DNA of 34,003 bases, taken from NCBI GenBank assembly GCA_034439735.1, contig JAWXAX010000072.1, positions 1 to 34,003 on the forward strand. The letters run 5' to 3'. Every line of letters begins with the position of its first letter. Positions within the stretch are counted from its first letter, which is position 1. Source of the stretch: Rhodothermales bacterium. GTDB taxonomy: Bacteria > Bacteroidota > Rhodothermia > Rhodothermales > JAHQVL01. This document shows positions 1 to 7,881 of the stretch, piece after piece. The notes under the pieces were generated by a model. It was not told where the DNA came from and did no database searches. It was given only the letters and a program-made list of their open reading frames with translations. A program made the translations under genes and the position numbers.

Positions 1-150
1 CCGCGCAGGCGGGGACCCAGAAAAATGCCAGTCTGATGGCTGGATTACTTCGTAAGTCGCTTCGCTCGTTTCCCGCCTTCGCGGGAGCCTGCCCCCGGCC
101 TTGACCGGGGGATGACTATGCCTTCGGTTGTGGAAATCTCAACAGTTTCT
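1..150. mobile_element. Right part of a MITE-like repeat element (copy 1, cut by window edge)
   Basis: The segment shares its left part (CCGCGCAGGCGGGGACCCAG, then the GATGGCTGGAT core) and its right end (GGAAATCTCAACAGTTTCT, 132-150) with the complete copy at 20130-20279. Between these blocks this copy carries extra hairpin-forming DNA absent from the other copy: TCCCGC/GCGGGA at 71-86 and CCCCCGG/CCGGGGG at 92-111. The left terminal repeat lies outside the window. No gene is visible in it. It sits upstream of murD, so it lies inside or at the edge of the dcw transcription unit. Confidence 0.65.
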
Positions 151-209
151 AAATAGTGCACATTAACCATTAAACATGAAGCCTTGAACCCCTTTTAGCG
201 GGCAATGAG

Positions 210-1568
210 ATGACGGACGTCACCGGACGGAATATCACGATCGTGGGAGCGGCGCGGAGCGGCTTTTCGGCGGCGTTTCTGCTGGCGAAGGCAGGTGCGC
301 GGGTCTTCCTTACGGACCGTGGGCCCATCGACGAGGGACGCATGTCCGCCCTAAAGGCGGCCGGCATTGCCGTCGAGGCCGGCGGTCATACACCCCGTGC
401 GCTGGAAGCCGACCTGGTGGTCTTAAGCCCCGGCGTGCCGACCACGTCGCCCCTCATTCAGGATGCGTTGGGCCGCGGCCTTCCGGTCGTCTCCGAGATC
501 GAGGCGGCGAGCTGGTTCTGCCGCGCTCCGATCGTGGCCGTCACCGGCTCGAACGGCAAGACGACCACCACCAGCTTGCTCGGCCACCTGTTCCGGCTGG
601 CCGGCCGGACGGTGCACGTGGCCGGGAATATCGGGTTTCCCTTCTCGGATATAGCGATGGATGCCCGGCCCGAAGACGTGGTCGTGCTGGAGATTTCCAG
701 CTTTCAGCTGGACCATATCGACACCTTCAAGCCGCGCGTGGCGGTGGAATTAAACATCACACCGGATCATCTCGATCGATACGGATACCGCTTCGAGGCC
801 TACGCGGCGAGCAAACTCCGGCTGTTCGAGAACCAGGGTCCCGGCGACACCATCGTCTATAACCACGACGACGTGTTGCTCAGGGAGCGGGCACAATCGG
901 CGGCCAGGTCGCAGGGCTGCGAGGGCCTCGGCTTCAGCCTGGAAGAAGTACTCAGCGCCGGCGCATTCCTCCGCGGTACGGAGATCGTGCTTCGGAGACA
1001 TCAGGAAGAGATACCGCTCATGGAAAATCATCAGCTAGCCTTACCGGGCCGGCACAATATGTACAACTCGCTCGCCGCCGCGATGGCGGCCCGGGCGATG
1101 GAGGTCAGCGCCGACGCCATCCGCGAGAGCCTGGCGAGTTTCGAAGGCGTGCCGCACCGGCTGGAGTTCGTGCGCGACTTCGAGGGGGTGCATTACATCA
1201 ACGACTCGAAGGCGACGAACGTAAACGCCGTCTGGTACGCGATTGAAAGCATGACCCGGCCGGTTGTGCTGATCGCCGGCGGACGCGACAAGGGGAATGA
1301 CTACGAAAGTATCAAAACGCTGGTCAAAGAACGCGCCCGCGCGGTGATCGCCCTCGGCGAAAGCGCTGGGACGGTGATGCGCGAACTGGGCGCCCTGGCG
1401 CCGGAAGCCATCGAAGTGGCCTCCATGACCGATGCCGTCGCCACCGCGCGCCGGCTGGCGCAGCCCGGCGATGTCGTGCTTCTCAGCCCGGCCTGCGCCT
1501 CGTTCGACCAGTTCAAGAACTACGAAGAACGGGGAGACCTCTTTCGTCAACTGGTCTGGGCCTTCTGA
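210..1568 (+). CDS. murD: UDP-N-acetylmuramoyl-L-alanine--D-glutamate ligase MurD
   Basis: MurD is a cytoplasmic Mur ligase that adds D-glutamate to UDP-MurNAc-L-Ala using ATP. The 452-residue length is normal for the family. An N-terminal Rossmann-like UDP-binding domain (IVGAARSG near residue 11) is followed by the ATP loop TGSNGKTTT at 112-120. The central domain carries the motifs EISSFQLD and NITPDHLDRY, then LPGRHNMYNSLAA. The C-terminal domain has HRLEFV, NDSKATN and the glutamate-binding LLSPACASFDQFKNYEERG. It is the first gene of the visible dcw run; mraY and murF would be expected upstream, outside the window. ATG 210 leaves the beta strand before the UDP motif intact. The next gene, ftsW, starts about 100 bases on, after an inverted repeat. 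Confidence 0.97.
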   Translation: MTDVTGRNITIVGAARSGFSAAFLLAKAGARVFLTDRGPIDEGRMSALKAAGIAVEAGGHTPRALEADLVVLSPGVPTTSPLIQDALGRGLPVVSEIEAASWFCRAPIVAVTGSNGKTTTTSLLGHLFRLAGRTVHVAGNIGFPFSDIAMDARPEDVVVLEISSFQLDHIDTFKPRVAVELNITPDHLDRYGYRFEAYAASKLRLFENQGPGDTIVYNHDDVLLRERAQSAARSQGCEGLGFSLEEVLSAGAFLRGTEIVLRRHQEEIPLMENHQLALPGRHNMYNSLAAAMAARAMEVSADAIRESLASFEGVPHRLEFVRDFEGVHYINDSKATNVNAVWYAIESMTRPVVLIAGGRDKGNDYESIKTLVKERARAVIALGESAGTVMRELGALAPEAIEVASMTDAVATARRLAQPGDVVLLSPACASFDQFKNYEERGDLFRQLVWAF

Positions 1569-1571
1569 ATG

Positions 1572-1654
1572 GTTGCAGGCTCCAGGTTGCAGGTTTCAAG
1601 TTGGGTTCGCCGATGGTGGCGCTATCCCGCAACCTACAACCTGCAGCCTGTAAC
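1572..1654. repeat. Imperfect inverted repeat between murD and ftsW
   Basis: The arms at 1572-1595 and 1631-1654 pair over 24 bases with three mismatches. Each arm is built from GCAGGCT/AGCCTGC and GGTTGCAGGTT/AACCTGCAACC type words, so the arm itself is internally repetitive. The loop is about 35 bases. There is no U tract after it, so it is not an evident intrinsic terminator. It could be a dispersed intergenic repeat or a transcript-stability hairpin inside the dcw operon. Confidence 0.7.
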
Positions 1655-1670
1655 GTGTAACGCATAAACC

Positions 1671-2822
1671 ATGAACAAACGGCAACCGAAATCGAATGTG
1701 GCGACCGCCACCCGCCCTCCCCTGGATAAATACATCCTGTGGGTGGTGCTGGGGCTGGGCGCCATCGGGGTTGTGGCCGTCTATAGCGCCATCGGCTACC
1801 TGGCCACGACAAAGGCGGAGGGCAACGTCACGGGACTGATGCTGCGGCACCTGTTGCATATCGGCATCGGCATCGGGGTGATGCTGGTCTTTAGCCGGAT
1901 TGACTACCACGTGGTGGTCCGCTACAGCCGGCCGGCGCTGATCATAGGAACCGGACTGCTCGTGCTCGTCCAACTCATCGGCGTCTCCATGGGCGGCGCC
2001 CAGCGTGCGCTCCAGGTAGGGAGCATGATGTTCCAGCCGGCGGAACTGGCCAAGGTATCCCTGCTGGTCTATATGGCCGTGTTGCTCGCGCGAAAGCAGA
2101 CGTACATCGAGAGTTTCGGACGTGCTTTCGCGCCGCTGTTCGCCTGGGTCATCCTCACGGTGGTGCTGATCGGGATGGAGGACCTCTCCACGGCTTCACT
2201 CGTGCTCGCTTCAGCTGTCCTGATGTGTTTCGTCGCCCGCGTACAGGTGCTTCAACTCGGCGGGCTTGGCCTGGTGACGATCTTGCTCGCCACGCTTTTC
2301 CTCGTCTCCTCGCCGGCGCGTATGTACCGCCTCGAAGAGTTCGTGGGCATGAGGCTGTCAGCCGACGGAACGGAGCAGGTGGATGATATCGAGGTCGAGC
2401 AGAGTTACCAGATGCGCCAGTCGATGATTGCCTTTGCGCTCGGCGGGATCGCCGGCCAGGGCCCGGGCAAAAGCATCCAGCGCGACTTCCTGCCGGCGCC
2501 TTACAACGACTTCATCTTTGCCATCATCGCCGAGGAATACGGGATGCTCGGCGCCCTGGCGCTGCTCTTCCTCTTTCTGGTGCTGCTCTTTAGAGGCTAC
2601 CTCCGGGTAGCACGGCACGCGCCGGATCCGCTCGGGATGTTTCTCGCGGTAGGACTCACAACGACGGTGGCCATGTACGGCTTTGTGCACGCCGCCGTCA
2701 CCTGCGGTTTGCTGCCCGTTACCGGCTTGCCGATGCCGTTTGTGTCCTATGGCGGTACATCGATCCTGGCCAACGGTCTGATGATGGGCATCCTGCTCAA
2801 TATCAGCCGGCAAGTGAAATAA
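1671..2822 (+). CDS. ftsW: Septal peptidoglycan glycosyltransferase FtsW (SEDS family)
   Basis: FtsW is a polytopic inner-membrane SEDS protein that polymerises lipid II into glycan strands at the division septum, together with its class B transpeptidase. The 383 residues hold about ten hydrophobic segments. Family signatures include MFQPAELAKVSLLVYMA, the loop FLPAPYNDFIFAIIAEEYG, and the C-terminal GLPMPFVSYGGTS followed by ILLNISRQ. Asp280 in the NDFIF motif corresponds, as recalled from the RodA/FtsW literature, to the essential catalytic aspartate. The usual H-T before that Asp is Y-N here. Its position between murD and murG favours FtsW over RodA. The start ATG 1671 gives a short basic cytoplasmic N-terminus before the first helix. 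Confidence 0.95.
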   Translation: MNKRQPKSNVATATRPPLDKYILWVVLGLGAIGVVAVYSAIGYLATTKAEGNVTGLMLRHLLHIGIGIGVMLVFSRIDYHVVVRYSRPALIIGTGLLVLVQLIGVSMGGAQRALQVGSMMFQPAELAKVSLLVYMAVLLARKQTYIESFGRAFAPLFAWVILTVVLIGMEDLSTASLVLASAVLMCFVARVQVLQLGGLGLVTILLATLFLVSSPARMYRLEEFVGMRLSADGTEQVDDIEVEQSYQMRQSMIAFALGGIAGQGPGKSIQRDFLPAPYNDFIFAIIAEEYGMLGALALLFLFLVLLFRGYLRVARHAPDPLGMFLAVGLTTTVAMYGFVHAAVTCGLLPVTGLPMPFVSYGGTSILANGLMMGILLNISRQVK

Positions 2823-2850
2823 GCATCCGTTGCCCGATGACTTCCAATTC

Positions 2851-3969
2851 ATGACCACGGACCACACTCCATCCCGTGCACCGCGTGTTCTCTTTGCCGG
2901 CGGCGGCACGGGGGGGCACGTGTATCCGGCAATCGCCATCGCCGATGCCGTCCGTGCGCTGGAGCCGCGGGCGGCCGTCGCGTTCGCGGGTACCGAGGAC
3001 CGGATCGAGTGGAAAGCCGTGCCGCATGCCGGCTACCCGATCCACCCGATCGTCGTGCAGGGATTCCATCGGAAACAGCCCCTGCGCAACCTGGGCTTTC
3101 CGTTCAAGGTGGCGAAAGGGTTTATGCAAAGCCTGAGCCTGGTTCGAGCCTTCGACCCCGATCTCGTCGTCGGCACCGGTGGGTATGTCGCCGGGCCGGT
3201 GTTGCTGGCGGCGCGCGTGCTGGGCCGGCCGATCGTCATCCAGGAGCAGAATGCGTTTCCCGGAGTGACGAACAAGCTACTTGGCCAGATGGCGACCTCG
3301 ATCCATCTCGCTTTCCCGGAAGCGCGACGCTTTTTTGATGCGAAACGGTGCATCGTCAGCGGTAACCCGACCCGGGCGGCACTTGTCGATGTGGATCGCG
3401 CCGAGGCGCGACGCCACTTCGCCGTGCCGGAGACAGGGCGCTTACTCCTGGTCTTCGGTGGATCGCTCGGGAGCGCCGCGTTGAATACGGCGATGGAGAC
3501 GCACCTGGAGCGTCTGCTAGCCGAACCCGACATCTACGTGATCTGGCAAACGGGGTCGTTGTACTTCGACCGCGTCCATGACAGGGTTACGCCGCACGAG
3601 CGGCTTTCCGTGCTGAAATACATCGACCGGATGGACCTCGCGTACGCCGCCGCGGATGCGGTGCTGGCGCGCGCCGGCGCCATCACATGCAGCGAACTGA
3701 TGGTCACCGGCACGCCGTCGATCCTGGTGCCGTCGCCAAACGTGGCGGAGGACCACCAGACGCCCAACGCCCGGAGCATGAGTGATGCCGGCGCCGCGCG
3801 CTTCCTGGCCGAGGCCGACCTCGCCGGCCGGCTCGCCGACGAAGCGCTCGGGTTACTCCGCGACGCGGACACACGCCGCGCCATGCGCGACGCCGCGCTG
3901 AGGATCGCAAAGCCGCATGCCGCACGCGAAATCGCGGCCGACATCTTGAATCGAATTAACACCCCCTGA
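2851..3969 (+). CDS. murG: UDP-GlcNAc--undecaprenyl-PP-MurNAc-pentapeptide GlcNAc transferase MurG
   Basis: MurG is a peripheral inner-membrane GT28 glycosyltransferase that converts lipid I to lipid II. The 372 residues show the N-terminal glycine-rich loop AGGGTGGHVYPA, the motif GTGGYVAGP, then QEQNAFPGVTNK. The second glycine-rich loop FGGSLGSAALN opens the C-terminal UDP-GlcNAc-binding domain, which carries RAGAITCSELMVTGTPSILVPSP and EDHQTPNA. ATG 2851 is preferred. An upstream in-frame TTG at 2830 would add seven residues and bring the start within 8 bases of the ftsW stop. Neither choice changes the fold. The gene is tightly spaced within the operon. Confidence 0.96.
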   Translation: MTTDHTPSRAPRVLFAGGGTGGHVYPAIAIADAVRALEPRAAVAFAGTEDRIEWKAVPHAGYPIHPIVVQGFHRKQPLRNLGFPFKVAKGFMQSLSLVRAFDPDLVVGTGGYVAGPVLLAARVLGRPIVIQEQNAFPGVTNKLLGQMATSIHLAFPEARRFFDAKRCIVSGNPTRAALVDVDRAEARRHFAVPETGRLLLVFGGSLGSAALNTAMETHLERLLAEPDIYVIWQTGSLYFDRVHDRVTPHERLSVLKYIDRMDLAYAAADAVLARAGAITCSELMVTGTPSILVPSPNVAEDHQTPNARSMSDAGAARFLAEADLAGRLADEALGLLRDADTRRAMRDAALRIAKPHAAREIAADILNRINTP

Positions 3970-3990
3970 CCGGGCATATCGTCACCTGTT

Positions 3991-5418
3991 TTGAAACACG
4001 AGATTACATCGAAAAATCCCGGCCTGCACCGGCGTCAACCCTTCCTGGGGCGGATCCGTCGCGTGCACATGGTCGGCATCGGCGGGATCGGGATGAGCTC
4101 GATCGCCGAGGTGCTGATCAACCGCGGGTATGCGGTGACGGGGTCCGACATGAAAAAAAGCGACATCACCGACCACCTCGAGACGCTCGGGGCGACGATC
4201 TTCGAGGGCCACGCCGCCGGCCAGGCGGAAGGGGCCGACGTCGTCGTCTATTCGTCCGCCGTGCGCCCCGCCGACAACCCGGAGACGCAGGAGGCGGACC
4301 GTCTCCGGATTCCGCTCATCTCCCGAGCCGTCATGCTCGGCGAGTTGATGCGGATGAAGTTCGGCATCGGCATCGCCGGCACGCACGGGAAAACGACGAC
4401 CACGACGATGACCGGGCTGGTGGTGGCCGAAGCGGGGTTCGACCCGACCATCATCGTGGGCGGCAAAGTCGCCTCGTTCGGCTCAAACGCCGTCGCCGGC
4501 GAGGGAGACATCATCGTCATCGAGGCCGACGAGTACGACCGCACCTTCCTCCGGCTGACGCCCTCGCTGGCGGTCGTCACCAACATCGACACCGACCATC
4601 TGGACATCTACGAGGACCTCGCCGACATCCAGAACGCCTTCGTCACCTTCACCAACAGCGTCCCCTTTTTCGGAGCCGCCATCCTGTGCCTCGACGACCC
4701 GAAGGTACAGGAGATCGTGGGGCGGATCGACCGGCGCATCGTCACGTACGGTACCGCGCGCCAGGCGCACATCCGCGCTGAAGCGATACGCCAGCAGGGC
4801 CTGGAGAATCAATTCGACGTGTACCGTGGCAAAGAGCGACTCGGCGCGATTGTAATCAAGGCGCCGGGCCTGCACAACGTGCAGAACGCCCTGGCCGCGA
4901 TCGCCGTCGGGCTCGAACTGGATATCCCATTTGACAAGATCGCCAGCGGTCTGGCGCACTTCACGGGCGTTCAGCGGCGCTTCCAGCTCCTCGGAGAAGC
5001 CGCCGGCATCCTGGTTGTGGACGACTACGCCCATCACCCGACGGAGGTGCGCGCCACGCTGCGCGCCGCGAGCGCCGGCTGGCCGGACCGGCGCATCGTC
5101 GCGGTGTTTCAGCCGCATCTGTACTCCCGAACGCGGGATTGCATGGACGACTTCGCCCGCGCCTTCTTCGATGCCGACGTGCTGGTGCTCACCGAGATCT
5201 ACGGAGCCCGTGAAGCCCCAATACCGGGCATCGACGGGCGCATCGTGGCCGACCTCGCCGCCGCGTACGGTCATCGCGATGTGTATTTTGAACCGAATAT
5301 CGAGGCGTTGCCCGCGCTGCTACGCGGCATCATCCGAGCCGGCGACGTCGTCATTACCATGGGCGCCGGCAACATCTGGCGGTACGGAAGACGGTTATTT
5401 GAAGAACTGGGGTCGTAA
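3991..5418 (+). CDS. murC: UDP-N-acetylmuramate--L-alanine ligase MurC
   Basis: MurC is a cytoplasmic ATP-dependent Mur ligase that attaches the first amino acid, L-alanine, to UDP-MurNAc. The 475-residue length fits the family. Visible motifs are HMVGIGGIGMSSIAEVL (UDP-MurNAc-binding Rossmann loop), the ATP loop GTHGKTTTTT starting near residue 130, the catalytic-metal segment IVIEADEYDRTFL, NIDTDHLD, PGLHNVQNALAA, and the C-terminal DDYAHHPTEV and FQPHLYSRT. The start is uncertain: TTG 3991 gives the full first strand. The next ATG (4069) lies inside the Rossmann motif and would remove part of it, so TTG is preferred. No murB or ddl follows, as is usual in Bacteroidota-type clusters. Confidence 0.95.
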   Translation: MKHEITSKNPGLHRRQPFLGRIRRVHMVGIGGIGMSSIAEVLINRGYAVTGSDMKKSDITDHLETLGATIFEGHAAGQAEGADVVVYSSAVRPADNPETQEADRLRIPLISRAVMLGELMRMKFGIGIAGTHGKTTTTTMTGLVVAEAGFDPTIIVGGKVASFGSNAVAGEGDIIVIEADEYDRTFLRLTPSLAVVTNIDTDHLDIYEDLADIQNAFVTFTNSVPFFGAAILCLDDPKVQEIVGRIDRRIVTYGTARQAHIRAEAIRQQGLENQFDVYRGKERLGAIVIKAPGLHNVQNALAAIAVGLELDIPFDKIASGLAHFTGVQRRFQLLGEAAGILVVDDYAHHPTEVRATLRAASAGWPDRRIVAVFQPHLYSRTRDCMDDFARAFFDADVLVLTEIYGAREAPIPGIDGRIVADLAAAYGHRDVYFEPNIEALPALLRGIIRAGDVVITMGAGNIWRYGRRLFEELGS

Positions 5419-5499
5419 GGCGCTCCGATCGATCTGCCATGTTAACAATGTACGCGCGGCCGACGCCACGCATCGACGCCGGGAGATACCCGGATAGCA

Positions 5500-6477
5500 A
5501 TGAGGAAAGACAAAAAGGGTTCGAAGAACGGCGCCGGGGGAGAGATTCCTCGCAACCCCATCTGGGGTACGCCGAGCGAGCCGCCCCAAGGCGCGAAGTC
5601 GGCGAAGGACAAACGTCCGGAGCCGTCGCGCGGGCCGACGCCGGTCAAGGAGCGACAGCCGGAGCCCCGGAGCACGTCGCGCAGCACGCCGCGACCGCGG
5701 CCGGCGCCTCGCCCCCGGGCGAAACGCCCCGCCTCCGATCGACCGAGCATCGGGCCCATTCCCATCGCGGCGCTGGCGGCGGTCGTCATGCTGAGCGCCA
5801 TCGGGTGGATGTGGAAATCGCAGCTTCGCGTACGCGACGTGGTGGTGGAAGGCGCGCGGCATACGCCGGCCGACACCGTGCTAGCGCTCGCGCGCGTCGA
5901 CACAGCCGTCGCGTTTTTCGATATCGACACCATCGGTATCGTGGAACGTCTCGCCCGGTTGCCCTGGGTGGAAACGGCGACGGTTCGCCGCGCCCCGAAC
6001 ATCACCATCCAGATCGACATCCTCGAACGGAAGCCGGCACTACTCATCATCGACGACGCGGGACGCCCGGCGCGCTACCTGGATCGGTATGGGTACCCGA
6101 TGCCTTACGCCCGCGGCGGCTACGACGTGCCGCTTTTACGCGGGTTCGACGGTCCATTTGTCGCCGGCAAGCCGACGGACCATCCGGCCCTGCTCGAACT
6201 GGTCGACGTCCTCGCGGACACCGGCCCCACCACGGACGCCCTGTTGTCGGCGTTTGAGCTGGGGGTGGACGGGATGGTGGAACTGTACACGACGCCCAAA
6301 CCCGGCCGAGGATCGGTTCATGTCGGGCTGGGCACAGGGAATTTTGAGCACAAGCTGTCGCGCCTCCAGGCCTTCTGGGATCAGGAGGTCCTGGCGCAAC
6401 GCGAAAAGCATTTTGAGTGGATCGACCTCCGTTTTGACAGTCAGATCATCACCAGGGAACGTACCCTGACTCAATAA
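5500..6477 (+). CDS. ftsQ: Cell division protein FtsQ (POTRA domain)
   Basis: FtsQ is a bitopic inner-membrane divisome protein that recruits late proteins (FtsB/L type partners) to the septum. Residues 1-85 form a long cytoplasmic tail rich in Lys, Arg and Pro with many RPxP-like words. One membrane helix follows (IPIAALAAVVMLSAIGWMW, about residues 86-105). A POTRA domain starts at LRVRDVVVEGARHTPADTV and runs to about ILERKPALLI. The remainder is the beta domain, ending in IDLRFDSQIITR, a typical FtsQ ending. The 325-residue length is slightly above usual because of the tail. It lies between murC and ftsA, its classical position. Confidence 0.92.
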   Translation: MRKDKKGSKNGAGGEIPRNPIWGTPSEPPQGAKSAKDKRPEPSRGPTPVKERQPEPRSTSRSTPRPRPAPRPRAKRPASDRPSIGPIPIAALAAVVMLSAIGWMWKSQLRVRDVVVEGARHTPADTVLALARVDTAVAFFDIDTIGIVERLARLPWVETATVRRAPNITIQIDILERKPALLIIDDAGRPARYLDRYGYPMPYARGGYDVPLLRGFDGPFVAGKPTDHPALLELVDVLADTGPTTDALLSAFELGVDGMVELYTTPKPGRGSVHVGLGTGNFEHKLSRLQAFWDQEVLAQREKHFEWIDLRFDSQIITRERTLTQ

Positions 6478-6499
6478 TCGAAGAAAACCGGTAACCATT

Positions 6500-7762
6500 A
6501 TGGATGGAGAAATCGTAGTCGGCCTCGACATCGGCACGACCAAGATCTGCGCTGTGCTTGCAGCGGAGGATGACCTCGAAGGCATCCATATTCTCGGCGT
6601 CGGTGTAGCCGAGTCGGAAGGCCTCAACCGCGGCGTCGTGGTAAACATCGACAAGACGGTCGCCGGCATCCGCGAGGCGATCGAAAAGGCCGAACGCGCC
6701 GCTGGTGTGACCGTGCGCAACGTGATCGTAGGCATCGCCGGAGACCACGTGCAGAGCTTCCAGAGCCGGGGCGTGATCACCACGCACCGGGACGGGGAGA
6801 TCACCGAACGGGATGTCCAGCGCCTGCTCGAGGATACCACGCACGTGGCGATGCCGGCGGATCGTGAGATCCTCCACGTGTTGCCGCAGGAGTTCATCGT
6901 CGACGGCCAGGACGGCGTCGTCGATCCCGTGGGCATGAATGGCGTCCGCCTCGAAGCGAACGTTCATATCGTCACCGGGCTCGTCTCGGCGGCGCGCAAT
7001 ATCTATCGCTGCGTCGAAAAAGCCGGCTACACCGTGGCCGACATCGTGCTCGAGCCGCTCGCCTCGTCCTACGCGGTCCTGCACCAGGATGAGAAGGAAG
7101 TGGGCGTCGCGCTGATCGATATCGGCGGCGGAACGACGGACATCGCGGTGTTCGAGGATAAGACGATCCGCCATACGGGCGTCATCGCGGTGGCCGGCAA
7201 TAAAGTGACGGACGACATCCGCAAGGGCCTCGGGCTGATGAAGGATCAGGCCGAGCAACTCAAGAAGCAGTACGGCACCGCGCTGGTCGACATGAACGTG
7301 CCCGACGAGACGATCGGCATCCCGGGCATCGGCGGCCGCACGGAAAAAACGATCAGCCGCAGCGCGCTCACACAGATCATCCAGCCCCGACTGGAAGAGA
7401 TCCTCGAGATCGCCGGCATCGAAATCAAACGCAGCGGCTATGCGCGCCATCTTGGCGCCGGCGTCGTCCTCACAGGCGGCGGCTCGATGGTGCCGGGCAC
7501 GGCGGCGCTTGCGGCCGAGGTGCTGGGTGTCGAGGCTCGCGTGGGAATCCCGACGGGGCTTGGGGGCGGCATGGTCAAGGAAGTCAGCGATCCGAAGTTC
7601 GCGACGGCCGTCGGCCTGGTGCTCTACGGCCTGCGGCCGAGCCTGATGGGGCGCGAGTTTCTCGCCCAGAAGGAACGCTGGTCCGCCGGCCACACGCACC
7701 CGGAGGAATCCGGCGCGCGCCGCATCGTGGAACGCATGACGCGGTGGTTCCAAGAACTTTAA
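6500..7762 (+). CDS. ftsA: Cell division protein FtsA (actin-like FtsZ membrane anchor)
   Basis: FtsA is an actin-fold ATPase that tethers FtsZ filaments to the inner membrane and links them to the downstream divisome. The 420 residues show the phosphate-1 loop GLDIGTTKICAV near residue 8, the SHS2/1C region (residues about 85-165), the phosphate-2 loop LIDIGGGTTDIAVF near 210, and the adenosine motif LTGGGSMVPG near 330. The C-terminal IVERMTRWFQEL is an amphipathic helix matching the membrane-targeting sequence of the family. ATG 6500 lies 22 bases after the ftsQ stop, consistent with co-transcription. Confidence 0.96.
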   Translation: MDGEIVVGLDIGTTKICAVLAAEDDLEGIHILGVGVAESEGLNRGVVVNIDKTVAGIREAIEKAERAAGVTVRNVIVGIAGDHVQSFQSRGVITTHRDGEITERDVQRLLEDTTHVAMPADREILHVLPQEFIVDGQDGVVDPVGMNGVRLEANVHIVTGLVSAARNIYRCVEKAGYTVADIVLEPLASSYAVLHQDEKEVGVALIDIGGGTTDIAVFEDKTIRHTGVIAVAGNKVTDDIRKGLGLMKDQAEQLKKQYGTALVDMNVPDETIGIPGIGGRTEKTISRSALTQIIQPRLEEILEIAGIEIKRSGYARHLGAGVVLTGGGSMVPGTAALAAEVLGVEARVGIPTGLGGGMVKEVSDPKFATAVGLVLYGLRPSLMGREFLAQKERWSAGHTHPEESGARRIVERMTRWFQEL

Positions 7763-7881
7763 TAAGTACTGGTTGACCATTAACGATTAACGATTGCACA
7801 CGGCATCTTAACCATTTTAGCCGGATCTGCTCAATTCGGCTTTACAAAGGAGAATCTTGCATTCTTCGCCAGGAGGGATTT
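7763..7881 (+). promoter_or_regulatory. ftsA-ftsZ spacer with strong Shine-Dalgarno for ftsZ
   Basis: AGGAGGG at 7871-7877 stands four bases before the ftsZ ATG at 7882. This is the clearest ribosome binding site in the dcw run and fits the high copy number needed for FtsZ. A second SD-like AAAGGAGA lies about 30 bases further upstream with no start codon behind it. A short direct repeat (ATTAACGATTAACGATT) lies near the ftsA end. I see no convincing promoter hexamers. Confidence 0.6.

Noticed and set aside
6449-7780. 443-codon open frame on the - strand opposite ftsA
   Set aside because: It is a shadow of ftsA caused by high GC; its sequence is His/Arg/Asp-rich without family motifs.
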